A stretch of 64,000 bases of DNA, taken from positions 148,370 to 212,369 of the forward strand of contig CACGSS010000001.1 of the NCBI GenBank assembly GCA_902575725.1, written 5' to 3'. Position numbers and translations under genes: made by a program. Below the pieces are notes generated by a model, which saw only the letters and a program-made list of their open reading frames with translations, had not been told where the DNA came from and did no database searches. The DNA is from an uncultured Alphaproteobacteria bacterium. GTDB lineage: Bacteria > Pseudomonadota > Alphaproteobacteria > HIMB59. Each line of letters starts with the position of its first letter. Positions within the stretch are counted from its first letter, which is position 1. This document shows, piece by piece, positions 30,708 to 39,861 of this stretch.

Positions 30708-31636
30708 TCTTGATATTGGATAAAAGTAGGTTTTATAACCTGATTATCTTTGTCCCCCAAAGAGTCACATGAGTATCCTAAGTCAGATAACATTTCAGAG
30801 AAAATTTTGTTTGTGCATTTTTTTGCTCTGGCAACTCCATCATACCAAGCTGTGATTTTACCATTAAAATTTTTAGGAGCATTATTTTGGTAAATACCGT
30901 ATCGAAAAGAGGGTCCGTAAGATTTACCATTGTAAGAATAATTATTAGTTATAAAGCCCTCTTCAACATATTTTAAATCACCATTTATATAAAGTTTTAG
31001 AAATCCATCATTGCCCCAACTTGCATGAATAATTACATCATGCCATTGATTAAATAAAATATTTTCTGGAATTACCGTTGCGGTCTCATCAGTCTCTACA
31101 ACGGTCTTTTTTGTACAGTGCGTTCTATTAATGGCTAATCCCTTATATCTTTTCTTATATTGAAATATGAAAACATTTTCAGAACCATTTTCTCTACAGT
31201 GTGAAAAAGCTTTATTTTCATATGATAATTTCATTTGTCCAAATTGAATTAAATGATTATCAATTTCTTTATGAGAAGTTGACGAATAAGAAAGTTCAGA
31301 ATTGTCTATAAAAAATGACCATGCATACCAGTTTTCTCCGCTCTCTTTTGTATTTATATATGTCTCAGTTCTTCCAAAAGAGCCTTTAAATTTTCCTCTT
31401 TTACAATCAAAGCCTTTACAGTCAAGTGCTCTTAATTCAAATTTATGTGATGACTCACCAAGTCTTGAAAATCCGGTATCAACGCTTTGACTCCAATCTT
31501 TACCAGCATCTAATCCGTGTTTTTCAATAGTTGGCCAACCAATACCCTTGTAACTCCCTACTTGTTCTCCATTTTTAAATGTTAAGCCCCAACTCATACT
31601 GGGGATTAATAACAATAGAGGTAACAGGATTTTCAT
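30704..31636 (-). CDS. Secreted polysaccharide lyase-like protein (heparin/glucuronan lyase fold)
   Basis: A 310-residue exported protein with signal peptide LLLLIPSMSWG. The body looks like the beta-jelly-roll 'polysaccharide lyase' family (PF14099 type): NWYAWSFFIDNSEL, then FNQWHDVIIHASWGNDG with FLKLYINGDLKYVEEG and FRYGIYQNNAP. Six or more Cys suggest disulfides. It may cleave or bind an acidic polysaccharide in the periplasm or outside. The catalytic residues cannot be fixed by eye, so a binding-only role is possible. Confidence 0.65.
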   Translation of the reverse strand: MKILLPLLLLIPSMSWGLTFKNGEQVGSYKGIGWPTIEKHGLDAGKDWSQSVDTGFSRLGESSHKFELRALDCKGFDCKRGKFKGSFGRTETYINTKESGENWYAWSFFIDNSELSYSSTSHKEIDNHLIQFGQMKLSYENKAFSHCRENGSENVFIFQYKKRYKGLAINRTHCTKKTVVETDETATVIPENILFNQWHDVIIHASWGNDGFLKLYINGDLKYVEEGFITNNYSYNGKSYGPSFRYGIYQNNAPKNFNGKITAWYDGVARAKKCTNKIFSEMLSDLGYSCDSLGDKDNQVIKPTFIQYQD

Positions 31637-31686
31637 AAATAATTCCTTCAGTGTGTTATGAGTGTGTTATAGCACATCCATATAAG

Positions 31687-31805
31687 TTTATTATTTAAAA
31701 AAAGAGTATATAAATCAAGTTAATGGTTCTGTGGTGAAACGGATATCACACTTGACTACGGATATCCTACGTCTCTTTAATTCATTTATTATCAATACTA
31801 TTCTT
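31687..31805 (+). repeat. Repeat copy B with 5' fragment of tRNA-Arg(ACG)
   Basis: Near-identical to copy A. Bases 31725-31763 match the first 39 bases of tRNA-Arg(ACG), with the same switch to ATCCTACGTCTC and the same downstream tail ending atcaatac. The only differences are a few bases in the upstream flank and one near the end. The copy lies in the same orientation as copy A and the intact tRNA, about 1.63 kb from A and 1.47 kb from the tRNA. Confidence 0.93.
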
Positions 31806-31866
31806 AGAGATTTAACAATATCTAATCAATGTTGACCGTAATAAAGATATAGCTAAAAATTTAATT

Positions 31867-32298
31867 TTAAGGAGAGGTTGTAAACTTTATACCCTCAGCA
31901 CCAATGCCAACTATCAATGCTTTGAGTGTTATGTCACCTAAATTTTTTCCGTAATGAGCATTTTTACTATCCTCTATATATGCTTTACCAGGTTTGTAAG
32001 TAGTAACTGTTCCGTCTTCCCAAGTATATGTCATTTCTCCTTCCATAATGTAAATATAAACGGGGTAAGAATGAACATGGTTCGGAGTAACACCACCAGG
32101 AGGCACCTCAACTATAAATGACACTATTTCAGCGTTTCCATCAGGATAATATATTTCATTTCCTAATATTGTAGTTGCAGATTTTAGAACAGGGGAAATT
32201 TTAGTTTTGAGATGTTCCTCAGAATATAAAAATCCAAAACTAAATAGAAAAATTGAAAAAAGAAGTATAAATCCTAGTTTTTTGATATAAAAATACAT
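31867..32298 (-). CDS. Secreted or membrane-anchored cupin protein
   Basis: A 143-residue protein with one N-terminal hydrophobic helix (LGFILLFSIFLFSFGFLYS). A small cupin follows: VEVPPGGVTPNHVHSYPVYIYIMEGEM gives His-x-His and Glu as metal ligands, and NAHYGKN supplies the later His. Such single-domain cupins bind Fe, Mn or small ligands; the function is unknown. It lies in the second cassette between repeat B and the tRNA. Confidence 0.75.
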   Translation of the reverse strand: MYFYIKKLGFILLFSIFLFSFGFLYSEEHLKTKISPVLKSATTILGNEIYYPDGNAEIVSFIVEVPPGGVTPNHVHSYPVYIYIMEGEMTYTWEDGTVTTYKPGKAYIEDSKNAHYGKNLGDITLKALIVGIGAEGIKFTTSP

Positions 32299-32452
32299 TT
32301 AGCTCTTATAACATCTAAAAAAATATTATTTATTGCAAATGAGTAATATATATATTTAAAAATAGAAATAATGGTTCTGTAATTTAAATTTATTATAAAC
32401 AAGTAATTATTATAATCATTTACTTTATAAATTTTAGAAAAGGAGATTAACA

Positions 32453-32857
32453 ATGCTTGGTGATAAAATTGGAACAATGACATTACAGGAAACTAATAAG
32501 CCAATAGACTCTGGTAAATATGGTTTACCTGCTATGGACATTACTGCTGAAGGGAGCGGAACGATGCTAGGTCATGATGTTCAGTCTATGGGCGCATTTA
32601 CAGCCGAAATGAGACCAGATGGTTCATGGGCAGGAAATGCCTATGCTGGGGTTGTAATGTGTGCAGAAGGTGTCGCCACATATAAAGCTACGGGTGTCGG
32701 AAACCAGAGGAAAGATGGAGGCACTTCTTTTAGAGGCGGCGCTATATTCGAAACCACATCTGAAGCGTTATCTGAACTGAATGGTAAATTTTACGCATTT
32801 ACTTACGAAGCCGATGCAGATGGCAAAGCAGTTTGGGAACTTTACCCCTTTAACTAG
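32453..32857 (+). CDS. Unrecognised 134-residue protein
   Basis: A soluble protein with a strong ribosome-binding site (AAAGGAG, seven bases upstream). It is Gly-, Ala- and Thr-rich (ITAEGSGTMLGHDVQSMGAF, AYAGVVMCAEGVATYKATG, ending WELYPFN), which suggests an all-beta barrel-like fold. It is notably less Lys/Asn-rich and more G+C-rich than neighbours, consistent with acquisition from elsewhere. I recognise no named family. Confidence 0.75.
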   Translation: MLGDKIGTMTLQETNKPIDSGKYGLPAMDITAEGSGTMLGHDVQSMGAFTAEMRPDGSWAGNAYAGVVMCAEGVATYKATGVGNQRKDGGTSFRGGAIFETTSEALSELNGKFYAFTYEADADGKAVWELYPFN

Positions 32858-33191
32858 AGGTTTGAAGATTTCACACCTCTGCAACACTAAGGGTGGAGGA
32901 AACACAACGTTGTTCCCTCCCCCCGACAAACAACCTCTACTGAATAATCCCTTTTGTTCGCTAATGTAACCCCTTGCATCCCGCATATATTGAAAAGCTC
33001 GAGAATATCTTTGTCCCTTAATGTTCACCTATGCTTGAAATAAGACATACCGATTGCCCTTTACATCTTTTAACTTTCGTTTAGTTATACTTCCCATATT
33101 CACCTTTCCGAAACATTTGGCCGTATAGAGGCCGTATGAGTTTCGTAGGATTAAGTACAATGATTGATTAATGGTGATATACTTTGATTAA
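32858..33191. other. Non-coding stretch between cassette 2 and the tRNA
   Basis: No convincing gene is seen in these 334 bases. An imperfect hairpin lies at 32891-32924 (GGGTGGAGG pairing with CCTCCCCC through a CAACGT loop) just after the preceding gene and may end its transcript, although no T run follows. The composition is more G+C-rich than the window average. The last ~40 bases (GATATACTTTGATTA) form a plausible promoter for the tRNA. Confidence 0.5.
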
Positions 33192-33266
33192 GGTTCTGTG
33201 GTGAAACGGATATCACACTTGACTACGGATCAAGAATTCAGGGTTCGAATCCTTGCAGGACCGCCA
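33192..33266 (+). tRNA. tRNA-Arg(ACG)
   Basis: A complete cloverleaf of 75 bases with encoded CCA. The acceptor stem GGTTCTG pairs with CAGGACC (one G-T pair). The D stem is GTGA/TCAC. The anticodon stem CTTGA/TCAAG encloses loop CTACGGA with anticodon ACG at 33225-33227, read ICG after deamination. The T arm is CAGGG-TTCGAAT-CCTTG, followed by discriminator G and CCA. Its 5' 39 bases are duplicated at 30094 and 31725. panC ends two bases beyond on the other strand. Confidence 0.96.
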
Positions 33267-33268
33267 GT

Positions 33269-34099
33269 TTAAACTTTTAAATTATCAATGAGTCTAACGT
33301 TGCCTTTATAGATTGCATAAAAAAGTCTCGACTCTAAGACTATGCCATTAAAACTTAGGTCCTCATTATTTCTAAATTCGAAGTAATCTAATTCTTTGAT
33401 ACCTTGTTCAGCTATGAAATCTTTTGCTTTCTTGTTTGCAGCTTCAATACCAAGTGATTTTTCTAAAGATTTTAAAAAATTCACAGTTTTTTGATGAAAA
33501 CTAACAAAATCTTGGGTTTGTTTTTTAGTTAATTTTTCATTTCTCGATGAGTAGGCAATGCCTTCTTCACTTCTCTTTGTTGGAACAGACACTAAATCCA
33601 AAGATTTATATTTTTCTTGAATAAATTTTTCAATTATCTTGAGTTGCTGAAAATCTTTTTCACCAAAATAAACCTTGTTACTTTTTACAATTGAAAAAAA
33701 TTTATTTAATACAGTGATTACACCATCAAAATGTCCTTTTCTGTATTTATCACAAAGAATATTATTATAGTTATTATTTTTTAAAATAGTTTCATCTTTG
33801 TTGTAAATTTCTTCTGCTGATGGTTCAAATAATAGATCTACATCGTTGTCAGAGCAAAAATCGTAGTCAAGGCCCTTATTTCTAGGATAAGAGTTAAAAT
33901 CTTCTTTACTGTTAAATTGTTTTTCATTTACAAAAATACTTACAATAGTTTTGTGATTATCATTTTTTGATTTTTTTATCAGTTCTCCATGTCCCTTATG
34001 AAGGGCGCCCATAGTTGGAATAAAACCAATTGAGTATTTTCGATTTTGATAAGCAGTCAAATATGACTGTAAATTAGAAATGTCTTTAATTATCAACAT
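33269..34099 (-). CDS. panC: Pantoate--beta-alanine ligase
   Basis: A 276-residue pantothenate synthetase. PTMGALHKGHGELI near residue 28 is the HIGH-type ATP site, followed by FVNEKQFNSKEDF, RKGHFDGVITVLNKFF and YFGEKDFQQL, all family motifs. It joins pantoate and beta-alanine for coenzyme A synthesis. It ends two bases from the tRNA-Arg gene on the opposite strand and is divergent from rpmH. No panB is present here. Confidence 0.95.
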   Translation of the reverse strand: MLIIKDISNLQSYLTAYQNRKYSIGFIPTMGALHKGHGELIKKSKNDNHKTIVSIFVNEKQFNSKEDFNSYPRNKGLDYDFCSDNDVDLLFEPSAEEIYNKDETILKNNNYNNILCDKYRKGHFDGVITVLNKFFSIVKSNKVYFGEKDFQQLKIIEKFIQEKYKSLDLVSVPTKRSEEGIAYSSRNEKLTKKQTQDFVSFHQKTVNFLKSLEKSLGIEAANKKAKDFIAEQGIKELDYFEFRNNEDLSFNGIVLESRLFYAIYKGNVRLIDNLKV

Positions 34100-34172
34100 A
34101 ATTTGTTTTTATTTATTGACTTCATATCAATAATTGTTAAATGTAGGAACCAATTTTTTAGGTATATTAGCA

Positions 34173-34307
34173 ATGAAAAGAACATATCAACCAAGTCAAT
34201 TAGTAAGAAAAAGAAGGCATGGATTTCGTTCTAGAATGTCAACTGTTGGTGGTCGTAAAGTCATTAATGCTAGAAGAGCTAAAGGTCGATCTAGACTATC
34301 CGCTTAA
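34173..34307 (+). CDS. rpmH: 50S ribosomal protein L34
   Basis: A 44-residue protein, [18 protein letters not shown]...[11 protein letters not shown], a textbook L34. It opens the conserved rpmH-rnpA-yidD-yidC-engB cluster and is separated from rnpA by three bases. Confidence 0.98.
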   Translation: MKRTYQPSQLVRKRRHGFRSRMSTVGGRKVINARRAKGRSRLSA

Positions 34308-34310
34308 TTT

Positions 34311-34640
34311 TTGAGACTTCCTACACTAAAAAAATCCTCCCAATTTTCTCAAATCAGAAACAAAGGGAACTACTTTAAAAGTTCAAGTTTTAATGGCTAT
34401 ATTCTTCACGACGCAGATTTAGAAACTTTTCTAGTTGGTATTATAGCCAGTAAAAAGCTTGGTAATGCAGTTGAAAGAAATAGGGCTAAAAGAAGGGCTA
34501 GAGAGGCAATTCGCACATGCAGTCTTATAAATACATTAAATCATGTTAAATTTGTAATAATACTTAAAAAAACAGTTTTGAAAGTACCTTTTATTGATTT
34601 AAAACAAGATATTGAAAAATTCTTATCTCATGAAAAATAA
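34311..34640 (+). CDS. rnpA: Ribonuclease P protein component
   Basis: A 109-residue basic protein. The RNR motif region GNAVERNRAKRRAREAIR and FLVGIIASKKLG are diagnostic. It assists the RNase P RNA in tRNA 5' maturation. The start is TTG at 34311, three bases after the rpmH stop; no ATG is placed well. It overlaps yidD by 11 bases. Confidence 0.95.
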   Translation: MRLPTLKKSSQFSQIRNKGNYFKSSSFNGYILHDADLETFLVGIIASKKLGNAVERNRAKRRAREAIRTCSLINTLNHVKFVIILKKTVLKVPFIDLKQDIEKFLSHEK

Positions 34641-34866
34641 TATCAAAAAGTTTTGGAGAATAACTTTTATTACACCAATTAAATTCTATCAATTATTCAT
34701 ATCACCTATGTTACCAAAAACTTGTAGACATCTTCCAACTTGCTCTGAATATACAATTGAAGCTATTCAAGAATTTGGTGTTTTGAAAGGAATAACAATG
34801 GGAATGGTTAGAATTCTTAAATGTAATCCGTTAGGATCGTCTGGTTACGACCCAATAAAAAAATAA
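34630..34866 (+). CDS. yidD: Membrane protein insertion efficiency factor YidD
   Basis: A 78-residue amphipathic protein started at ATG 34630 (MKNNIKKFWRIT); a TTG 18 bases upstream would add six residues inside rnpA. The core FYQLFISPMLPKTCRHLPTC, then SEYTIEAIQEFG and ILKCNPLGSSGYDPI is diagnostic. It helps YidC-dependent insertion and lies one base before yidC. Confidence 0.95.
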   Translation: MKNNIKKFWRITFITPIKFYQLFISPMLPKTCRHLPTCSEYTIEAIQEFGVLKGITMGMVRILKCNPLGSSGYDPIKK

Positions 34867-34867
34867 T

Positions 34868-36556
34868 ATGGAAAATCAAAAGAACTTATTCCTAGCTATT
34901 ATTATTTCAATGGCAATTATTTTTGGTTTTCAATTACTGGTGCCTCAACCAGAGAGAGCGCCAGTGACTGAAGAACAAATAAATGATGAAAGTCTTGTTG
35001 ATCTCAGTATTCAAAAATCCTCTTCTACTGTTTTAGCTGATAGAGGTGATGTGATAAATAAATCAGGAAGAGTGAACTTTGATAACTCTAAAATTAAAGG
35101 CTCTATTAATTTAAATGGAGCAGTAATTGATGATCTAATCTTAGAAGAATTCAGGGAAACTTTAGATCCAACATCTGACTTAATTGAATTTTTGAATCCT
35201 TTAGGGTCTGATAATGCCTATTATTTGGATACAGGTTGGGTAAGCTCTGATAGCACGATTGAGTTACCTAATATTTCTAGTATTTGGATTGCTAATAAAA
35301 ACACTATTGGTGTTAATGAACCTGTAAAACTGACTTGGACTAGTGATCAGAATATTACTTTTGAAAAGATTATAACTCTTGATGAAAACTATTTATTTAG
35401 CATCGATCAAAGAGTTATAAATAATTCAGGTCTTTCTTTTGACCTATATCCCTACGGATTATCCAAAAGACAAGGAATCCCAGAGATGCAAAATTTCTTC
35501 ATCCTTCACGAGGGTCCCCTGTCAATCACTGATGGAGTATTGGAAGAATATGATTATGACGATTTAAAAGACGATAAAAAAATTAAACATTCATCTGTTG
35601 GAGGGTGGATTGGGATGACAGATAAGTATTGGCAGACTGCGATAATCCCTAACCAAAACGAACCTATTCAGCAAACATACAGTTACAGCTTTGTTGATAA
35701 TATAGATAATTTTCAAACTGATATTGTCGGGGAAAGAATGGCTGTTTCAAATAATGCGAGTATCTCCCACAATTTTAAAATTTTTGCAGGGCCAAAAATC
35801 GTAAATATTATCGACAAATATATGGAAGAATATGGGTTTGACGGTTTTGATCGCTCTGTAGATTTTGGTTGGTTTTATTTTTTAACAAAACCTATTTTTA
35901 ACGTTTTAGAATTTATATACGGGTACGTAGGAAACTTTGGTTGGTCAATAATTTTATTTACAGTTTTAATGAGGATTTGTTTTTTCCCGCTTGCTCAACA
36001 ATCTTTTAAATCGATGGCAAAAATGAAAAAACTTGCTCCTGAGATGCAAAGACTTAAGGAGCAATACGGAGATGATAGAGCTGGAATGCAAAAAGAAATG
36101 ATGGCTTTATATAAAAGAGAAAAGGCAAATCCTATAGCTGGTTGCTTGCCTATACTTTTACAGATTCCAGTATTTTTTGCCTTATACAAAGTTTTATTTG
36201 TAACTATTGAGATGAGACATGCTCCTTTTATAGGGTGGGTACATGATCTCTCAGCGCCAGATCCCTTAGGGGCTCTTACTCTTTTTGGTTTTGTGGAATG
36301 GAACGTTCCAGGTATTTTGCAAATTCTTAATGTTGGAATTTGGCCAATCTTAATGGGTATTTCAATGTATATTCAATTTAAATTGAACCCAGCTCCGGTA
36401 GATAAAATGCAGGCCAAAATTTTTGGTTTATTGCCAATAGTATTTACTTTCATATTAGGTGGCTTCGCAGCAGGGCTAGTTATTTATTGGACAACTAACA
36501 ATGTTTTATCAATGGCTCAACAATACATAATACAAAGAAAAATTATGAAGAGTTAA
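34868..36556 (+). CDS. yidC: Membrane protein insertase YidC
   Basis: A 562-residue insertase. The first membrane helix (residues ~6-24) precedes a large periplasmic domain (~25-340). The conserved core follows with FLTKPIFNVLEFIYGYVGN, TVLMRICFFPLAQQSFKSMAKM and NPIAGCLPILLQIPVFFALY. It inserts and folds inner-membrane proteins, alone or with SecYEG. The stop overlaps the engB start. Confidence 0.97.
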   Translation: MENQKNLFLAIIISMAIIFGFQLLVPQPERAPVTEEQINDESLVDLSIQKSSSTVLADRGDVINKSGRVNFDNSKIKGSINLNGAVIDDLILEEFRETLDPTSDLIEFLNPLGSDNAYYLDTGWVSSDSTIELPNISSIWIANKNTIGVNEPVKLTWTSDQNITFEKIITLDENYLFSIDQRVINNSGLSFDLYPYGLSKRQGIPEMQNFFILHEGPLSITDGVLEEYDYDDLKDDKKIKHSSVGGWIGMTDKYWQTAIIPNQNEPIQQTYSYSFVDNIDNFQTDIVGERMAVSNNASISHNFKIFAGPKIVNIIDKYMEEYGFDGFDRSVDFGWFYFLTKPIFNVLEFIYGYVGNFGWSIILFTVLMRICFFPLAQQSFKSMAKMKKLAPEMQRLKEQYGDDRAGMQKEMMALYKREKANPIAGCLPILLQIPVFFALYKVLFVTIEMRHAPFIGWVHDLSAPDPLGALTLFGFVEWNVPGILQILNVGIWPILMGISMYIQFKLNPAPVDKMQAKIFGLLPIVFTFILGGFAAGLVIYWTTNNVLSMAQQYIIQRKIMKS

Positions 36557-37131
36557 TGAGCCTTGTCTCAAATTATTTCAAAAAACAAACTAAGTTTTTA
36601 TTAAGCGCTACACAACCTCGTCAATATCCTAATGTAAGTTTTCCTGAAATAGCTTTCATAGGTAGGTCAAATGTTGGAAAATCTAGTTTAATCAATGCAG
36701 TTTTTATGAAAAAACTGGCACATATTTCCAATACCCCAGGTAAAACAAGACAAATTAATTTTTTTAATCACGGGGACTCAATGATGGTTGTTGATCTTCC
36801 TGGGTATGGATTTGCAAAAATATCTCAAAAGGAGGCATTTCAAATATCAGATCTTGTCTCTCAATATTTAACTTCTCGTGAAAATTTAAAGAAAATATTT
36901 GTATTAATTGATAATTCATTGGGGCCAAAAAAAATAGACATAGAGATGATTGACTCGATGGAACAAATAAAACATAAAATTATTATTTGCTATACGAAAA
37001 GTGACAAAAAAATAAAAGAAAAGTCTGCTTTTTTAGACAATTTAAATACTGAATTTGAAAACTACATTGTAAGCTCAAAAACAAACGAAAACATATTTGA
37101 AATCCAAAAAAAAATTTTTGAATTTTTATAA
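36556..37131 (+). CDS. engB: Ribosome biogenesis GTP-binding protein
   Basis: A 191-residue YihA/YsxC GTPase: G1 GRSNVGKSSLINAV, switch TPGKTRQINFF, G3 DLPGYGFAKIS, G4 CYTKSDK and G5-like IVSSKT. It acts in 50S assembly. It follows yidC directly; argB, which often comes next in Alphaproteobacteria, is absent. Confidence 0.96.
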   Translation: MSLVSNYFKKQTKFLLSATQPRQYPNVSFPEIAFIGRSNVGKSSLINAVFMKKLAHISNTPGKTRQINFFNHGDSMMVVDLPGYGFAKISQKEAFQISDLVSQYLTSRENLKKIFVLIDNSLGPKKIDIEMIDSMEQIKHKIIICYTKSDKKIKEKSAFLDNLNTEFENYIVSSKTNENIFEIQKKIFEFL

Positions 37132-37174
37132 ATCTTCTTGGCTTTTATATAATAAACATTAGTTTAACACGCTT

Positions 37175-37858
37175 ATGAACAATATAACAAATTGGGTTTT
37201 TGACTTAGACAATACACTTTATAAAGCGGAGTGTGGTTTATTTGATAAAGTACACATACTTATGGGTAAGTTTATTGAGGAAAAATTAAATTTAGCCTCT
37301 GGTGATGCACAAGCTCTGAGGTCTAAATATTATCACCAATATGGAACAACACTCAGAGGTCTTATGATTGAACATCAAGTAAATCCTGATGAATATTTGG
37401 ACTACGTACATCAAATTAATTATGAGGTAGTTCAACCAAACATTCATCTTGCGGAAATATTAAAAAGCTTAAATGGAAAAAAATATATTTTTACAAACGC
37501 TAATCTTGAACATGTAGAAAAAGTTATAGAAAAACTTCATATGACTAATATTTTTGATGGATGTTTTGATATTTCTGAAAGTGACTATATGCCAAAACCT
37601 CACAAAGAAGTTTACGACTCATTCCAAAATAAATTCAATTTAGACAATAGTTCAACAGCTATGTTTGAGGATCTTCATATTAATTTGAAAGAGCCGCATA
37701 AAATGGGTTGGCAGACAGTTTGGGTAACGAATAACCTTGAATACAACCTAAATAAAGATGTGAATCAACAAGAAGATATCCAAAAAATTATTGATGAAAA
37801 ACGTTACATATCTCATGTTACTGATGATTTGGAAAATTTCTTAAAAAACGTGATATAA
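37175..37858 (+). CDS. HAD-family pyrimidine 5'-nucleotidase-like hydrolase
   Basis: A 227-residue haloacid-dehalogenase-fold protein. Motif I FDLDNTLY, motif II IFTNAN, motif III Lys in KPHKEVYD, and motif [11 protein letters not shown] are all present. It resembles the SDT1/PHM8-type pyrimidine nucleotidase that commonly neighbours dapD in Alphaproteobacteria. The substrate is inferred only from family. Confidence 0.85.
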   Translation: MNNITNWVFDLDNTLYKAECGLFDKVHILMGKFIEEKLNLASGDAQALRSKYYHQYGTTLRGLMIEHQVNPDEYLDYVHQINYEVVQPNIHLAEILKSLNGKKYIFTNANLEHVEKVIEKLHMTNIFDGCFDISESDYMPKPHKEVYDSFQNKFNLDNSSTAMFEDLHINLKEPHKMGWQTVWVTNNLEYNLNKDVNQQEDIQKIIDEKRYISHVTDDLENFLKNVI

Positions 37859-37865
37859 AAGTATT

Positions 37866-38696
37866 ATGAGTCATCAAGATATAATTGAAAAATTATGGGA
37901 TCAAAGAGATCAGATAAATTTTATTGAGGATAATGAGGCAAAAAAAAATATAGAAAATGTTCTTAACCTATTGGATGAGGGAAAGCTTCGAGTATGCGAA
38001 AAAAAAGAAAATGAATGGCGTGTAAATCAATGGCTTAAAAAAGCAATTCTTTTAAGTTTTAGAATTCAAGATATGGAAATAATCACTGGCGGTCCTAGTG
38101 TAAAAGATGGAACTACTTCATGGTGGGATAAAGTTCCCTCAAAGTTTCAAGATTGGAAATCAGAAAATTTTCAATCAGCAGGATTTAGAGCTGTTCCTAA
38201 CTGTGTTGTAAGAAGGTCTGCATTTATTGCTAAAAGTGCGGTGCTTATGCCTTGTTTTGTTAATTTGGGCGCATATGTAGATGAAGGAACTATGGTTGAT
38301 ACTTGGGCTACAGTTGGTTCTTGTGCTCAAGTTGGAAAAAACTGTCATATCTCTGGAGGTGCAGGCATAGGAGGAGTCTTAGAACCTTTGCAGGCAAATC
38401 CAGTTATAATAGAGGATAACTGTTTTATTGGTGCGAGGTCAGAAGTCGCCGAGGGTGTAATTGTTGGAGAGGGATCAGTATTATCCATGGGGGTATTTAT
38501 TGGTGCTTCAACAAAAATTTATAATCGTGAAACTAAAGAAATATATATGGGGAAAGTTCCTCCATATTCTGTAGTTGTTCCAGGTAGTCTTCCAAGTTCT
38601 AAAGGAGATGCATCATTGTACTGTGTTGTTATTGTGAAAACGGTTGATGAAAAAACTCGTTCAAAAACCTCCGTCAATGAATTACTAAGAGATTAA
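37866..38696 (+). CDS. dapD: 2,3,4,5-tetrahydropyridine-2,6-dicarboxylate N-succinyltransferase
   Basis: A 276-residue trimeric acyltransferase of the succinylase lysine/diaminopimelate pathway. The N-terminal helical domain is followed by a left-handed beta helix of hexapeptide repeats ([36 protein letters not shown]) and the C-terminal [14 protein letters not shown]. It precedes dapE by one base. Confidence 0.96.
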   Translation: MSHQDIIEKLWDQRDQINFIEDNEAKKNIENVLNLLDEGKLRVCEKKENEWRVNQWLKKAILLSFRIQDMEIITGGPSVKDGTTSWWDKVPSKFQDWKSENFQSAGFRAVPNCVVRRSAFIAKSAVLMPCFVNLGAYVDEGTMVDTWATVGSCAQVGKNCHISGGAGIGGVLEPLQANPVIIEDNCFIGARSEVAEGVIVGEGSVLSMGVFIGASTKIYNRETKEIYMGKVPPYSVVVPGSLPSSKGDASLYCVVIVKTVDEKTRSKTSVNELLRD

Positions 38697-38697
38697 A

Positions 38698-39861
38698 ATG
38701 TTAGACACAATAGAGCTATCAAAAAAATTAATATCTTTCGACTCCGTTACCCCAGCAAAACAAGATATTTTTGATTTCTTAATGGGAGTATTTGAAGAAA
38801 ATGGTTTTACAACAAAACAACTAAACTTTGATGGAGATGGGAGTTACGAAGTAATTAATATCATGGCTACGTATGGTCCAATTAATACAAATGGAAAACA
38901 TTTTAATTTTTTATGTCATGTTGATGTAGTGCCTCCTGGTAACTTAGAGGATTGGGACACTCCACCTTTTGAACCAACAATTAAAGATGGATATCTTTAT
39001 GGTCGTGGATCAGAGGATATGAAAGGGTGTACGGCAGCTAGCATGGTAAGTGTCTTTAAATTCATACAGGAAAATAAAGATTTTAATGGCACAATAAGTT
39101 TTATCATAACTGGGGATGAAGAAGCAGACTCCGTAAATGGTGTAAAGAAAGTCGTAAAATGGTTGAAAGAAAATAATATAAGAATAGACGGGTCAATAGC
39201 CACTGAGTCATCCTCTGAGAAAATAATCGGTGATCAGATCAAAGTTGGAAGAAAAGGAGCTGTGGATGTTCAAGTTGAAATTATTGGAAAGCAGGGGCAT
39301 GCTGCGTATCCTCAGCTAGCTCAAAACCCTCTACATTGTTTGTCTAAGGTTATCTCATTTTTTGATGATCAAAAACTTGATAATGGTGCAGAATACTTTG
39401 AACCATCCACTCTGCAATTTACTCAGATCAATTTAAATAACAAGGCAAAGAATGTAATACCTGAAAAATTGATTACTGTTGGTGATATGCGCTTTAATGA
39501 CAACTGGGATCAAGAAAAAATACAAAACTATTTTGATGAACACTTAACTAAGATTTGCTCTGAAAATAATTGTACGTATAAATTGAAATTAACTTTTAGA
39601 GGTATGCCTTTCCAATCTTTCGATAATCCATTTACAAAACATTGTATTAAAGCAATTAAAGATGTTACGGGATTAGAAGCTAGCCAAGATACTGGAGGTG
39701 GAACATCAGATGCTAGATTTATGCAAGAGGTCTGTCCTGTCTTCGAATTTGGAACGATTAACAAAACCCTGCACAAAGTTAATGAGTGTGTTTCTATAGA
39801 GGATCTTAAAACGACTGAACAAATTTACTATAAAACTTTAGAAAACTTTTTTGATAATTGA
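38698..39861 (+). CDS. dapE: Succinyl-diaminopimelate desuccinylase
   Basis: A 387-residue M20 metallopeptidase. Metal ligands: His in NFLCHVDVVPPG, Asp in GRGSEDMKG and Glu in TGDEEADSVNG, with GKQGHAAYPQ in the dimerisation domain and a late His in NKTLHKVNE. It removes succinate to yield LL-diaminopimelate. It overlaps the following peroxiredoxin by four bases. Confidence 0.96.
   Translation: MLDTIELSKKLISFDSVTPAKQDIFDFLMGVFEENGFTTKQLNFDGDGSYEVINIMATYGPINTNGKHFNFLCHVDVVPPGNLEDWDTPPFEPTIKDGYLYGRGSEDMKGCTAASMVSVFKFIQENKDFNGTISFIITGDEEADSVNGVKKVVKWLKENNIRIDGSIATESSSEKIIGDQIKVGRKGAVDVQVEIIGKQGHAAYPQLAQNPLHCLSKVISFFDDQKLDNGAEYFEPSTLQFTQINLNNKAKNVIPEKLITVGDMRFNDNWDQEKIQNYFDEHLTKICSENNCTYKLKLTFRGMPFQSFDNPFTKHCIKAIKDVTGLEASQDTGGGTSDARFMQEVCPVFEFGTINKTLHKVNECVSIEDLKTTEQIYYKTLENFFDN

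Noticed and set aside
32768..33028. Minus-strand frame of 86 codons near the tRNA
   Set aside because: It is largely antisense to the 3' end of the gene at 32453 and the hairpin, with no ribosome site or family match.
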